Of a stretch of DNA of 64,000 nt, positions 1 through 12,800 are shown in pieces. Source of the stretch: Nematostella vectensis (Eukaryota > Cnidaria > Anthozoa > Actiniaria > Edwardsiidae); the NCBI RefSeq assembly GCF_932526225.1, contig NC_064039.1:1574001-1638000 (forward strand), written 5' to 3'. The first letter of the stretch is position 1; each line of letters starts with the position of its first letter. A model generated the notes under the pieces. It saw only the letters and a program-made list of their open reading frames with translations. It searched no databases and was not told where the DNA came from. A program made the position numbers and the translations under genes.

Positions 1-208
1 ATTGTATTTTGCAACAAAAGCAATTTTAACACACAGTCCTAAACCCCCAAAAACTTACTAATTAATATTACATAAAAATCATGAACTCCTGGTTATTCCT
101 TTGATGAAAAGAAGGGCAATTAGGCTTTAATCTCACTGGTATAAAAAAATTACTATTCAGCCTTAAAATTAAATAAACTTTGCATCTGCAGAAATGTGTT
201 TCAAGCCC

Positions 209-214
209 TTTATT
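209..214 (-). terminator. Poly(A) signal of SFXN2
   Basis: AATAAA on the minus strand, 80 bp beyond the SFXN2 stop codon. It is the first canonical hexamer downstream of the stop and so the likely 3' end signal. Confidence 0.6.
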
Positions 215-293
215 ACCATAAATATGCCATACACTTGTGCTATTGTGACCGGGGGTGTTTAATATATAAAATACTGCCTATTCTAATACAGGA

Positions 294-3217
294 TCAAAGC
301 CCCTTATTAAAGTAGACTTTGTCAATGGTAGGACCTCCCATCTTTTTAATTTTCTCTTGTAGTTCGGGTTCCAGCTGATCTACATTCATTGAGCTTCAAC
401 AGAACAGAATTTAGGTTTAGCATACATTTTCACATAGAAGTTGAATAGCTGCTGTTGGGTCTAGGCCATGAAGTGTCTCCTGTCCTGCCTTGATAGGCCA
501 AACAGCAGCTTTTGAGGAAACTAGAAGTTGGAAATATATATTAAAAACAGTGACACATCTTACCATTTCTGTGGAAATATTGAGCATGCTGCAGGGACCA
601 TCAAAGACAAGCTAACACCGCATAACAGCATCTGTAGAGGGCCATGGAGAAAGCGTATCCTCTGTAACAAAAAAAAAATGTTTCTTTTGTCAGTGGAACA
701 GCACCCACCCATACAAAGAATAGGCAAATTACATCTTTTGTTAGGATATAAATATTGGACTAATACTTATCTCTATTGCAAATGAATAAAGTGTATACAT
801 TACTTTCAAACATATGCACCATACAAATATGCACAAGCCACCAAGACCACATTTTTCCATATATTAATTATCTCAAAGAACATACCTGCATAAAAGAATA
901 TCTCTCTAGTTTTTCCATGATAATGGGTATTATTACTAGAACAAAATTAATATAAAGCAATTTCAGCAAAAATCAAGGTATCTACTTGGTGCCAATCAAA
1001 TGCCATGTCCCTGAGAAAAAGCTTGCCACACTCCTAAATTCTGAGCAAAATTTAACACACATTACTACGATCTCTAGAAGTTCTGTTTCATGGTTCATCC
1101 CCCCCCCCCCACCACCACCACCACCACCACCCCCCACCACCTTTGCATATTCAGGCCAGCAAAGAGTACTTACACATTCCTGGAGCTGCCATAGTTACTC
1201 TAGAGATAACTACTTGAGAGATGCCTTTGACAGCAGCCTTTTTAGATGGACCAATAGCATTACCATGCTTGTCAAACACAACAATCCCGTGGGCAAGCTC
1301 CCTAGCAAAGACAGGCATCAGGGTTAGATCACAAGAGCTAGGAATATACTTTGTCGGAAAAGCCTGCCTTAATGATTTGATATTGAGTTGACAGTTCCCT
1401 TTTACATTTTGCAACTTAAGTAGCAGCAGTCTCCTGGGCATGCATCTAATGCCAGAATCAAGGCTAAATTCATTTAATCGATCATTATAGAAAATTTCCT
1501 GCCAATGCAGATATCTTTTGCTAATATTTTATTTATTTATTTTTTACAGAAATTCAAATCCTGGATTCATGAGAAACATTAAGAGCAACAAGCAAAGAAA
1601 GTACAGTTTTTAGGGCAAGAAAACATATCCAGACTAGATATTTGAAATTGGGCACAACTAAGCAGGTTTTTCAACAATGGAATAAATCCAAGTTTCACTC
1701 CAAGGGTATGTTATTTATCAAAACCCAAATCTAACTTGAGGTTCAGAGACAACTTAGAAAAGTATGTTTTATGATATAACAGATTCTGTCCAATATCAAG
1801 ACAGTAAAAAGGAGTATATTTTTGTTCTTCTTTCTGTGAAGATTACCTTTGTCTCATAAGTGGGATATTGACACAGTTGGCAGCTGCCACTGCAACAAAC
1901 GGGACATACCTAGCCAGCAAGGGGGGTGCAGTCTTCAAGAAAAACAGGAATTCAGTAGGTTCACAAGATATGTAAGAGCATGTGACCTTGGAATGTGACC
2001 ATAGTTTCTATCAAAAAAGTTTTGCGAACATATCACTTGCCTTAACTAGATGATTGAATCCTACAGATACAGCAACTGCACTAGTGGTTGCTGAAGCATA
2101 TGCTATTCCTATCTGCCTGTAAAAGGTATGAAATAAATGAATAAATATATTAGTAAGCAAAATATGTAGGATGGCCTTATTTATGGTCTGGACAGCTACA
2201 ATAAAATATAATTAATAGTGCTGTTACATACTTGTTGGTGATTTCTGACTTTGCATTTCTGTTTGTGTAATTGACAAGAGCATTGAATGATTGATTGACC
2301 CATTGCCAGAACACCACAGCAGGAACAGTTCTGAAAGAGACAGATAATAATGTAACCTAAGTGTTAAAAATGAATCTTATTTCTCTAAGACAAGGACCTG
2401 CATTATAAAAGGCATAAACATGATCTAAGTCATCATTCCCACTAGACATCACTAATACAAAAACAAATAAATTTTCAATCTCTGAGAACAAGACAGATTT
2501 AAAAAAGAAATTGGATTTAGAGTAGAAAATATTGTACATATATGTGTCACCTGTACCACTGCAACATAGCACCAGTGATAGCCATTCCTCCAGGAACTTG
2601 AAAAGTCATGCGACCAATCAGATTCATTCTGTCACCTGTGTCAGGGTGAAAGGCGGAGTCTGCCAGATGCTTGGCATTCCATAAGTCTTCTACAGACACC
2701 CCAGCAGGCTCCTCTCCTCTCCTACGATTAGAACACATGAAAGGTGAAATGACCATTCAGTCAACTGACTCTCATATGAGAACAACTCAAAGGGAGTTAT
2801 AAGGCTGGTAGCTGTACCTGAGTAAAGCTGGAATTTTACAAATGCATCTCATCCCCGCCCTCCCTGACAAATACAAGGAATAACTGAATCCTGCCCCCCC
2901 CTCTGCGGCAGAAAAAGATTTAGTTGAGGCCTTGAACCTCTATATTAAACATACTCTCAGACAGTAGACAAATTTTATAAAGATCAGTCCTTACCAATTG
3001 CTAATCACGCTTCGCATTCCACAAATAAGGTTTTTAAAAAAATGACTTTCAATCAATTTGAATACCTATACTTCTCTACCAAGTCCTTTGCATCATCAAG
3101 TTCTTTGTTTGTGTGAAAACTTTTAGTCCAGTCAGTAATTGCCAGGAAATGTTTGAAGCGGCCAGTAAAGGTTGACTGGTCCCAGCGTGGCGTGTCTAGG
3201 TCTATTCTTCCCGCCAT
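294..3217 (-). CDS. SFXN2: Sideroflexin, SFXN2-like mitochondrial carrier (9 exons)
   Basis: Sideroflexins are multi-pass inner mitochondrial membrane proteins; SFXN1 and its relatives carry serine into mitochondria for one-carbon metabolism, and SFXN2 is linked to iron and heme homeostasis. Coding exons in transcription order: 3066-3217, 2551-2721, 2232-2330, 2041-2116, 1847-1932, 1174-1301, 886-935, 564-661, 294-393. They sum to 960 nt, 319 residues plus stop (human SFXN2 has 322). Visible family hallmarks are WDQSTF near the N terminus, HPDTG at about residues 76-80, [64 protein letters not shown] and a C terminus ending YFNKGL. The wording of these blocks, such as VPGGM and VISRVTM, is closer to SFXN2 than to SFXN1/3 or SFXN5. 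The intron after exon 4 has a GC donor (gcaagt); all others are GT-AG. The start is the first ATG before WDQSTF, in an ATGGCGGG context. The gene assignment is firm; the paralogue number is an inference from remembered family sequences. Confidence 0.93.
1098..1142. repeat. Poly-C followed by (ACC)n low-complexity run
   Basis: A C homopolymer runs into CCA/ACC triplets inside SFXN2 intron 6, about 30 bp beyond the exon 6 donor. Apparent proline-rich reading frames here are artefacts of the repeat. Confidence 0.85.
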
Positions 3218-4039
3218 GATTGCCAGTGTAAAGTAATAGTAACTCTGCCTGAAATTTTTAAACTATTAGAGATACTGAAGAAAATGGCTTTTTTATATGA
3301 ATATTAAGAATATCAAAAAAGAGATCATTGAAAAAATGGTACATGGATTCAATGGTTTAGAGTCAGCTAATGTCATTGTCATTTTAACCAAATAATTCGC
3401 TATTATGACAAAATTATCTAGTGGTAGTTTCCAATTTACCTATTTCGAGGAGGCTCAGTAATTAATAATCTAAGTAATTAAAGTCAAAATAAAATCGAAC
3501 ATCAATCCAAGTCATCAGGTCATCGCGAATGCTTTCAGGTAAACAATCACAACGAGGTAGAAAACTGACAGCGGACAATAATCATCTACACAAAACCAAA
3601 AAATATATATATATATATTAGCATGACACTAACCTATAAATCAGAGCATCGTTCGATCCCTTTCTCGATCTACGATTGAAAATTTTCTAATAAAGAACAT
3701 GAACCCGGGACACGACACCAGTCAAACAAGTTTAGCGGGCAAACAAGTTGAGCCCGCAATCCGCACTAGACCACAGGAAGCCCAATAATGGCCCTTATAG
3801 TGGATATAGCAATCAATACCCTGGGTATCAGAGTCTCGAGCTTCGTTCATTTACTATATATGAGCCCTTTACTGACTACGACGATCGTTCGCTGTCGGAG
3901 TGAAGCTCGAGCCTCTGGTACCCAGGGTAACCAATCAACATGGATGGACGACAATAACAATTTTCTCTATAAACACTGCCATTTGTCGGTCCCTTTTCAT
4001 AACATTATTTATACAACAATGCTAGTTAGCAGTAGCCTC
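3218..4039. other. 5' flank of SFXN2, no gene seen
   Basis: Upstream DNA of the minus-strand SFXN2 gene. It contains a short (AT)n run near 3602-3620 and no reading frame, RNA gene or element I can support. Any SFXN2 5' untranslated exon and promoter would lie here but cannot be placed from sequence alone. Confidence 0.5.
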
Positions 4040-6380
4040 CTCCCCTGGCTTCTATTTGTCCCCTTCTTTTCACCCCCTGGCTTCAATTGGTCCCCTTCTT
4101 TTCGCCCCCTGGCTTCTATTGCTCCCCTTCTCCCCCCCCCTGGCTTCTATTGGTCCCCTTCTTTTCACCCCATGGCTTCTATTGGTCCCCTTCTTTTCAC
4201 CCCATGGCTTCTATTGCTCCCCTTCTTTTCACCCCATGGCTTCTATTGGTTCTCTTTTTTTCACCCACTGGGTTTTATTGCTCCCCTTCTTTTCACCCCC
4301 TGACTTCTATTGGTCCCCTTTTTTCACCCCCTGGGTTTTATTGGTCCCCTTCTTTTCGCCCCCTGGCTTCTTTTGGTCCCCTTCTTTTCACCCCCTGGCT
4401 TCTATTTGTCCCCTTCTTTTCACCCCCTGGCTTCTATTGCTCCCCTTCTCCCCCCCCCCCTGGCTTCTATTGGTCCCCTTCTTTTCACCCCATGGCTTCT
4501 ATTGGTCCCCTTCTTTTCACCCCCTGGCTTCTATTGGTCCCCTTCTTTTCACCCCATGGCTTCTTTTGGTTCCCTTCTTTTCATCCCCATGCTTCTATTG
4601 GTCCCCTTCTTTTCACCCCATGGCTTCTATTGGTCCCCTTCTTTTCACCCCATGGCTTCTATTGCTCCCCTTCTTTTCGCCCCCTGGCTTCTATTGGTCC
4701 CCTTCTTTTCACCCCCTGGCTTCTATTGGTCCCCTTCTTTTCGCCCCCTGGCTTCTATTTGTCCCCTTCTTTTCACCCCCTGGCTTCTATTGCTCCCCTC
4801 CTTCCCCCCTGGCTTCTATTGGTCCCCTTCTTTTCACCCCATGGCTTCTATTGCTCCCCTTCTTTTCACCCATGCCTTCTATTGGTCCCTTTCTTTTTGC
4901 CTTCTGGCTTCTATTGGTCCCCTTATTTTCACCCCATGGCTTCTATTGGTCCCCTTCTTTTCACCCCCTGACTTCTATTGGTCCCCTTCTTTTCGCCCCC
5001 TGACTTCTATTGGTCCCCTTCTTTTCACTCCCTGGCTTCTATTGCTCCCCTTCTTTTCGCCCCCTGGCTTCTATTGCTCCCCTTCTTTTCACCCCCTGGC
5101 TTCTATTGGTTCCCTTCTTTTCACCCCCTGGCTTCTATTGGTTCCCTTCTTTTCACCCATGGCTTCTATTGGTCCCCTTCTTTTCGCCCCCTGGCTTCTA
5201 TTGGTCCCCTTCTTTCCGCCCCCTGGCTTCTATTGGTCCCCTTCTTTTCGCCCCCTGACTTCTATTGGTCCCCTTCTTTTCGCCCCCTGACTTCTATTGG
5301 TCCCCTTCTTTTCACCTCATGGCTTCTATTGCTCCCCTTCTTTTCACCCCCTGGCTTCTATTGGTTCCCTTCTTTTCACCCCCTGGCTTCTATTGGTTCC
5401 CTTCTTTTTACCCCATGACTTCTATTGGTCCCCTTCTTTTCACCCCATGACTTCTATTGGTCCCCTTCTTTTCACCCCCTGGCTTCTATTGGTCCCCTTC
5501 TTTTCGCCCCCTGGCTTCTATTTGTCCCCTTCCTTCCACCCCTAGCTGCTATTGGTTCCCTTCTTTTAACCCCATGGCTTCTATTGCTCCCCTTCTTTTC
5601 ACCCCCTGGCTTCTATTGGTTCCCTTCTTTTCACCCCCTGGCTTCTATTGGTTCCCTTCTTTTCACCCCTTGGCTTCTATTGGTTACCTTCTTTTCACCC
5701 CATGGCTTCTATTGGTCCCCTTCTTTTCACCCATGGCTTCTATTGGTCCCCTTCTTTTCGCCCCATGGCTTCTATTAGTCCCCTTCTTTTCGCCCCCTGA
5801 CTTCTATTGGTCCCCTTCTTTTCACCCCATGGCTTCTATTGCTCCCCTTCTTTTCGCCCCCTGGCTTCTATTGCTCCCCTTCTTTTCACCCCCTGGCTTC
5901 TATTGGTTCCCTTCTTTTCACCCTCTGGCTTCTATTGGTTCCCTTCTTTTTACCCCATGACTTCTATTGGTCCCCTTCTTTTCACCCCATGACTTCTATT
6001 GGTCCCCTTCTTTTCACCCCCTGGCTTCTATTGGTCCCCTTCTTTTCGCCCCCTGGCTTCTATTGGTCCCCTTCTTTTCGCCCCCTGGCTCCTATTTGTC
6101 CCCTTCTTTTCACCCCCTGGCTTCTATTGGTTCCCTTCTTTTCACCCCATGGCTTCTATTGGTTCCCTTCTTTTCACCCCCATGCTTCTATTGGTCCCCT
6201 TCTTTTCGCCCCCTGGCTTCTATTGGTCCACTTCTTTTCGCCCCCTGGCTTCTATTGGTCCCCTTCTTTTTGCCCCCTGGCTTCTATTGGTCCCCTTCTT
6301 TTCGCCCCCTGGCTTCTATTGCTCCCCTTCTTTTCGCCCCCTGGCTTCTATTGGTCCCCTTCTTTTCACCCCCTGGCTTA
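4040..6380. repeat. 32-bp minisatellite, about 73 copies
   Basis: The unit is tggcttctattggtcccctt followed by cttttcaccccc. Copies vary at a few positions (ggtcc/gctcc/ggttc; cacccc/cgcccc; ctgg/atgg). The unit is pyrimidine-rich on the plus strand and lacks stop codons in most copies, so several long overlapping frames of PFFSPPGFYW-type protein appear. Because 32 is not a multiple of 3, all three frames cycle through the same peptides. There is no start context, splice structure or homology to suggest a real protein. The array lies between the 5' end of SFXN2 and the 3' end of ATP6V0E. Confidence 0.95.
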
Positions 6381-6396
6381 GGGGGTGAAAAGAAGG
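6358..6396. repeat. Perfect 17-bp inverted repeat closing the 32-bp array
   Basis: The last partial unit (6358-6374) is followed, after the 5-nt loop ggctt, by its exact reverse complement (6380-6396). The arms are 17/17 identical and end agggggtgaaaagaagg. Unique sequence begins straight after. This is a fold-back at the array edge. Confidence 0.9.
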
Positions 6397-7710
6397 ATAG
6401 ATAAATTGCACTACTTAAGGAGATTATTGTTGTAATTATTTCAATAGGAAATAGGCAAAATGTCAATTTTCTATAGAATATTTTTTGGAAGAGATAAAAA
6501 TCGCTAAAAAGCAGGAAATTTGGTGCTCCATGTGGGAGAGCTGGAGATGTCCAAAATCTTGAGACTCCCAACTTAAGTGGGAGAGCTGATGGGTATGCAG
6601 GATTCACACAAAAATGTGATTAATTTAATGTTCCAGACAGCTTTATACAATGACACTCATTAACGGCACAAAGTTCTCAATGTTTTTAACTACTGTAATG
6701 TGTTTACCCTCTTAAGTAATAGTAATTGTAAGCTCTGATTGGTCATGGGTCCATGGGTTATTAGAGGACACATGCACTCTTGGAGTCGGCATATCTGCAC
6801 ATGCTCCCAAAAACTAGAACATAAACAAAACTAAAAACCTTGTTGTATAAAACAAATAGGATGTCATTTTTTTGCGCCTGTTCAAATCTAATAGATGCAC
6901 AAAAGACTAAAAAAGATCTTGTTGCATACTATTGTGTTCATATCTGCTGAGCCATCATCTGTATATCTATTAGATGACAGATGCATGAAATAAATTGATC
7001 TTTTAGTTAGATAATTATATAACTCAGAAAAACATACTTTAAATTGAGTTGACACTGAAAACTTATCAAGCCCTCAGTAACTTGATATCCCACACAGCTT
7101 AGCGTTAAAAAAATAGTGGTCAATTTAATTATTGATTTTATTATACACTTTCACAATCACTTTTTGCTCTATTTGACATATCTTTTATTGAAACATTGTT
7201 AGTGTATGGTAAATGGTAGGTATATTCAGAAGGAATTTTAATTTTCAAGAACACTCATGTCATTGAAAACTATTCCTACTATATGCATGAGTCAAGTCGA
7301 TTGTAAGAACCTTAGGGTATAATTACAGTTACAAAAGCAATGAATAATGCATCATTTCTCTTGCAAACATGCTGCTTCCCTGACAATGAACCCATATGGA
7401 CAATTCTGAAAATAAAAATAAATTAATCAGGGTCACATTCACATATTTGTTGACATATTCAACTACAAAAGTCAGAGCTTGTTTAAACAAAGTGTAGCTA
7501 ACATTGTAGAAATGATAAAACCTTGAATATTAATTTTTAATTTTTCCACAACCAAATACACTTTTATGTACAGCCATCAATATTTATTGTTTTGACAGTC
7601 TAGCCTTTTATCAAAGGGTGTAGTTGCTAATGTTAGTGAAAAAAAGCAAGCTTATATTAATGAGACTTTAGTGAGCTGAGATGAATAGATAATTGAATTT
7701 GCTGATTTGG
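6397..7710. other. AT-rich intergenic DNA, nothing recognised
   Basis: Sequence between the minisatellite and the ATP6V0E 3' end. I found no coding exon, inverted-repeat element or RNA gene in it. Confidence 0.5.
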
Positions 7711-7716
7711 TTTATT
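7711..7716 (-). terminator. Poly(A) signal of ATP6V0E
   Basis: AATAAA on the minus strand, 85 bp beyond the ATP6V0E stop codon. Confidence 0.6.
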
Positions 7717-7800
7717 TATCCTATTTCTCTTCACTTTTTCATCATGCCATCAAGAGATTCAGTTGTTCTGGCTGTTTACCTACCAATATTTTGTTGCTAT

Positions 7801-9595
7801 TCATTCTTTTCTCCCTCCCCATTCTTTCATGATGTCATGGAGGGTCTCTGCCGGCATCATAGGTCCTATCAGTGGGTTCAATTGACTAAGGTAGGCACAC
7901 AGCCAGCTAGACCAGCAGTTAAGGTCATAATGTCATCTATAATTTACCAAATACAAACCATCAACTGGTCCACACACCCAACCACACAGGGGATTTACAA
8001 GAACCTTTCCTGAGGACTTTTTCCGTTGAGGAAAAGTAGCCTGAAATTTGTCAGTCAATGCTTTTGAGATAGAGAGGATGTGGAACTCCAGCCACTAAAA
8101 AAACAACTTTCCCCTGTACAAAGGGAGATGGGAATATGGCCTTAGCGCCTGCCAAATGCAATGGCCATCCAAGGTGCAAGGTCCGATTCATACATTGTGC
8201 TCCTACCATACTGAATCTAATTCTATATTTGCATCAACACAAATTCATTAACTTGAACGTTTATATAGATGTCAAACTAAATTATTCTTACTCAATAGAT
8301 TGCAAGTATTCAAATTTAATTGATGAGGGGTTTCATTTGCACAAAATCAAAATAAATGGCATTTCATTCAGCACATCAAAAACCAAATTTTTTTAAACTA
8401 CATCGTGCCTTTTTTTGCAGCACGGCTAGTGTGGTTGTGCTCTGTGCTGAGCTCAATTCTGCTATGCCAGAATAAGGGCGATGTTACATGCATCGTTTTT
8501 AGGCGTTGTTTTTCCGAGATATGGGTTGCAAGCTGACGGTACATGTTACACAAGATGTTTTTTTTGTAACATCGCTATGAATTCAACATGTTACACAGGT
8601 CGTTTTTCTGGCACGTGCTGTCAACATCGGTTGCAAGCGTTTGCACACACACTAAAAAGACACACACAGACATGGCTTTGAATTCATATTTCACCATTTT
8701 TAAAATCGTCAAATTTCTTTCTTTTCTACGGAAATAGTCATCAACATCTCTTTACTTTGGGAAGGTATTGCACAAAACATTGACCGTAGACCTGTTACAC
8801 GCGTTGTTTTCGTCGATATTGGTCATTTAGCAATGCAAGATTTTGAAGTTGAATAAAAACTCGCAACATGTGCCGTATCCGAAAACTCACAAATCTGACC
8901 CTGTTACAAGCATCATTTTTCCACACAACTGAGTATCACGGGAAAAAGGACACCAAAACATGATGCGTGTAACATCAGCTTAAATAGATTCAGATGTTGA
9001 TTTCAATCGAAAAAAGGATTCTGCATGCAGGAGTGAAAAGTATGAATTTGAACTTTGTCTCATGATTATAAGTTTATTTCAAGTCCTCCTTGATAAATAA
9101 ATAAATAAAAGGATACAAAAGCCAACAACAAATGGCTGTCAACACCAGCATTGTCTGTATAAGTCTGAAACAAAAATATATTTTAGTCGAGATACATATT
9201 TTTACCGATTCGCAATCAGAAGAGAAGACAAATGCAACCACCGCTTCATTAGACAAAATTTTGGGAAATGGGGAATTTAAATACAAATCGCGAGACATTT
9301 ACAGGCTTACACCGATTACATTATCCACGATAAAAGATTTATATAAAACCTTCAACAAACTGATTAGACATTTTCATCGGCCAAACCAATCAAAACAAAA
9401 ATTTCAATCTACAGTCAGGGGGTTCTACCTCGCTATGATATGAAATTGAGCATTTAACAAATATCTAAATCTTTATTCTTACCTCTTATTATTTCCCCTA
9501 ATAAAACATGGTACAACCGCTCCAACAATTACCCAGAAAACTGTCACAACGACCACCGGAATGGCGGCCGCCCCCACGGCAGAACCATTCGCCAT
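7801..9595 (-). CDS. ATP6V0E: V-type proton ATPase subunit e (3 exons)
   Basis: Subunit e is a small hydrophobic component of the V0 proton-translocating sector of the vacuolar H+-ATPase, which acidifies lysosomes, endosomes and secretory vesicles. Exons in transcription order: 9483-9595, 9117-9164, 7801-7906, together 267 nt, 88 residues plus stop. Family features are the first membrane helix IPVVVVTVFWVIVGAVVP, the short loop with GNNKR, the second helix ending CCWLFWLCAYL, and the diagnostic SQLNPLIGP just after it. The length is close to the 81 residues of the human protein. The second helix is split by the exon 2/3 junction inside CCWLF. If intron 2 is ignored, exon 2 reads on to a false end in KEDLK, so the third exon is needed to recover the conserved QLNPL motif. 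Intron 2 holds an inverted-repeat element. The start codon lies in a CAAGATGGCG context, 273 bp from the IDH3B start on the other strand. Confidence 0.93.
8473..8983. mobile_element. MITE-like inverted-repeat element with TAA flanks
   Basis: Imperfect terminal inverted repeats: left GGGCGATGTTACATGCATCG, and right (reverse complement) AGCTGATGTTACACGCATCA. The body is 8476-8980, with TAA on both sides (8473-8475 and 8981-8983), as in 3-bp target-site elements such as PIF/Harbinger. Internal copies of a TGTTACA...GTTTTT motif recur near 8540, 8590, 8795 and 8903, like subterminal repeats. There is no transposase frame. It sits in ATP6V0E intron 2. Superfamily is uncertain. Confidence 0.6.
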
Positions 9596-9868
9596 CTTGT
9601 CTTTTTCGCTTGTGAAGGTCACGTGAACTTCTGAAAGCACAGGATACCCGCAACTTATCTTCTCCTATCTCCTAAAATAAAGAAGAAATAACGAAGGATC
9701 GGTAACATCGATAACATCGCTCCTGTGGCTCTTTCCCTGCTCGGTGTCCTTTTTTAAACTTCATCCCAATGTAAACTTTGCGTGGGTTCCCTGTGTAAGT
9801 CTTGCAGCTGTTTGAGCCCTCTGTTAATCCAGCGCCCTCACTGCACAGCGTGACGTCATAAATCCATC
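9596..9868. promoter_or_regulatory. Bidirectional promoter region, ATP6V0E / IDH3B
   Basis: Two start codons face away from each other across 273 bp. A consensus cAMP-response-type palindrome TGACGTCA lies at 9851-9858, ten bases before the IDH3B ATG. Both starts lie in ATGGCG motifs resembling YY1/TISU sites (CAAGATGGCG for ATP6V0E, ATCATGGCGGC for IDH3B). No TATA box is evident. Divergent, TATA-less promoters are typical of housekeeping genes. Confidence 0.6.
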
Positions 9869-12800
9869 ATGGCGGCTGTGTTTTGGCGAGGTAAAATGCC
9901 GGTTCTGAACAGAATTTCTGCTCAATTGGCACGAACGATTCGCGCTGCTAACAAACTCCAGGTATTTAAAAGCTTGGTCTTTCAAATTATTTTTTTGCTA
10001 TATGATTTCGTTATCTTTTATAACCTAAATCTTAAATGACAAGTTGACATTCGATTTTGAACATGCGTCGAATAAGAATATATTTTTATAGTAACTCTGT
10101 ATTCCACCCCTCGGCTTGTGATTTTATACCCTCCTTGGTTGATTAACATTTAAGTAATCATGAAGTCACGTAGGGAAATGAATCTCTTTAGTTTGTTAAT
10201 CTGATAGCCCTGTTACATCCTTTTGCCAAAGACAGAGCACAGGGTTTTGAGCATGGGGTTTTCTAATGAATTATCCAAAGTATGGCGTACCAGGCCCTTA
10301 GCCAGGGGGTTCAGGGGGTCCCCACTCGACTGGAAGGTCCGCTCTAATTAAGGAAAAGTAAGTACCACTACAAGGTAGGACGAGCTTCCTAGGAGAAAAA
10401 GGTCCGCTTTATGGGTAAATGATCCCCCCCTCCCACTGAAAATCCTGCTGTACTCATGATGCCAACCCAATGAGAGACCCAGAGATTGTATAAGACATTT
10501 AATGCAAGTTACCTTGGCATTTCTCACACAACTCTGTGCGTCAATGGCATTGCACAACACATTTTGTACCTTTTTACACAGACCTTTCTATAATTTCCCC
10601 TTTTCTATTCACTCCAAGCCTAATACACCCTGTTCCCTGAGGGCATCATTGCCTAGACTACGGCAGCTCTCGACAACCACAGAGGAGTCAGACAATCTGA
10701 CGGCACCATTTGGTGGGCGACACACAGTTACACTCATTCCTGGAGATGGAGTTGGACCAGAACTGGTCAACTGTGTCAAACAGATGTTCAAGTATGCCCA
10801 ATGCAATCTTTTGTGTTAGCAAATCTTGTTTGAGTCGTAAAGGATGTCCATTTTTATCACTATTTTTCAGCATCATCTCTCAATGTATTGTTCTTTTCTC
10901 TCCCTATTTATCCTGTTTTTATGTGTCTGTCTGTCTGCCCATTGGGCAAGTGGAACTGGAAACTGGACTAATTAGTAAATTCTCCCATCTGGAGGCTGGG
11001 ACATCTGGATAATGGCTGATAAATGGTGTGAAAAATAAACAATTGCCCTTGAAGCTAAATAAGTTTAGATAAAATGACAATCTTACAGACATTTCATATG
11101 CTATCAAATCTTTTGGCATGCTGTTCTTATATGCTATTATGACATTCTGTGCAGTTTTGTGTGTTATGGCTCTTGAATACAAAGAGCTTAGCTCATCAGT
11201 TAGGTTTAAAAATAAAAAAAATACTAAATTAGAATCTGTAGGAAAGTACTCAAAGTAGAAGCCATTGTTTATAATTTTGTATTTTTTTGTAGAGTGACTG
11301 GAGTCCCTGTGGATTGGGATGAAGTCCATATCAGGTAAAGGGATTATGCACAGTATTGTTTATTTATTGCTTAAGTGTTACCAGTTAAAGTTATTAGTAT
11401 TTTCTTGCATCACAGATGCAAAGTTTACTGGAGCTTTTTTGTGATAACTTTGTTAGATGTATGGCAAATGATGTTTTATCTTTCGATTGTAATTTGTAAT
11501 TTCTTCCTTGCTTAGTGATGTGACATATGGAAGTCGGTACACTCTGGATGATGCCGTTGAGTCACTGCAGAGGACAGGAGTTGGTCTTAAAGGTTAATTT
11601 TTTTTATGTCCAGTATACTGGGGTAAAATATACCTTTTTTACAGTATATCCCATATACTAGGGTTAAAATATTTTTTTTTATGCCCAGTGTACTGGGGTA
11701 AAATATTATTTTTTACAGTATATCCTGTATACTTGGGGTAGAACAGTCTGTTTTTTATGTCCTACTAGTGAGGTTATTAACTGTTTTAATTTTCACTTCC
11801 ATAATGTAGGTGCGTTGACCACACCCTCAAGTCTCAGTAGTACAGACTACCTGTCACTTAACCAGAGGATGAAGTGAGTCCTGAAAAAAAAATATATGAC
11901 TCTTATTGATTAAAAAAACATTTATAGAAAAAGATATCATTTAGTTTTGCTGTAAAAACTAGATGTTTGCAGTTATTTTCTTAGTTAATAGCAATGGGTA
12001 TGATATATTGAATCTCTACCAAGTTTTTTTTTTATTGAGCTCATAAAAACATCCTGTGTTATACAGAACAGAACTGGATCTGTTTGCAAATGTTGTTCAC
12101 TGTCGAAGTCTTCCTGGAGTGAAGACCAGGTAAGAGGATTGATGATAGCATTAGAAACCTGGTAATATTGGGGCTGTCCTTAGTAGAACCTTAAAACTTG
12201 GATGATGACAGAAAATGGAATTAAATTGAGTATTCAATAGTGGCATATGATTTTTTTTGTTTAACATTCCAGCCGCTTCCAACCAAACCAAGATGAAAAA
12301 TTATGACCTAGACTTTTGCACTGTAAACTCCTTAAACTATGTTCACTACCACTTTTTCATCGCTTTTTACTAATTTTTTTTCCTTGAGTAGCCATTATTA
12401 ACCATGCATCTTTCTGATGTTTGGGTATTGAGACCTTTGAACTAAGACCTCAGTTGGACTTCCATTCATGTATTGTCTTTTGTAGGCATGACAACATAGA
12501 TATTGTCATCATCAGAGAGCAAACTGAAGGAGAGTACACCAGTCTGGAACATGAGGTATGGACAGGCAGATTATAAATAATATATTTATTTATTAAACCT
12601 AGTAGGTGATTTAAAATGTTCGTTTTTACACCTCTGCTTGACTGTTTTAGAGTGTTCCTGGAGTTGTGGAGATGTTGAAAATTATTACTCGGCGCAAGTC
12701 CCAACGAATTGCAAAATTCGCTTTTGATTATGCCACCAAACACAATAGAAAGAAGGTTACATGTGTCCATAAAGCTAACATCATGTAAGTTGTGCAGTGA

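Noticed and set aside
4056-5290. Long overlapping plus-strand frames of PFFSPPGFYW-type repeats
   Set aside because: They are all readings of one stop-poor 32-bp minisatellite in three frames, with no start context, splice structure or unique domain.
9074-9298. ATP6V0E ending at KEDLK within exon 2 read-through
   Set aside because: It lacks the conserved QLNPLxGP motif; splicing at GTATCC to 7906 restores the family C terminus in frame.
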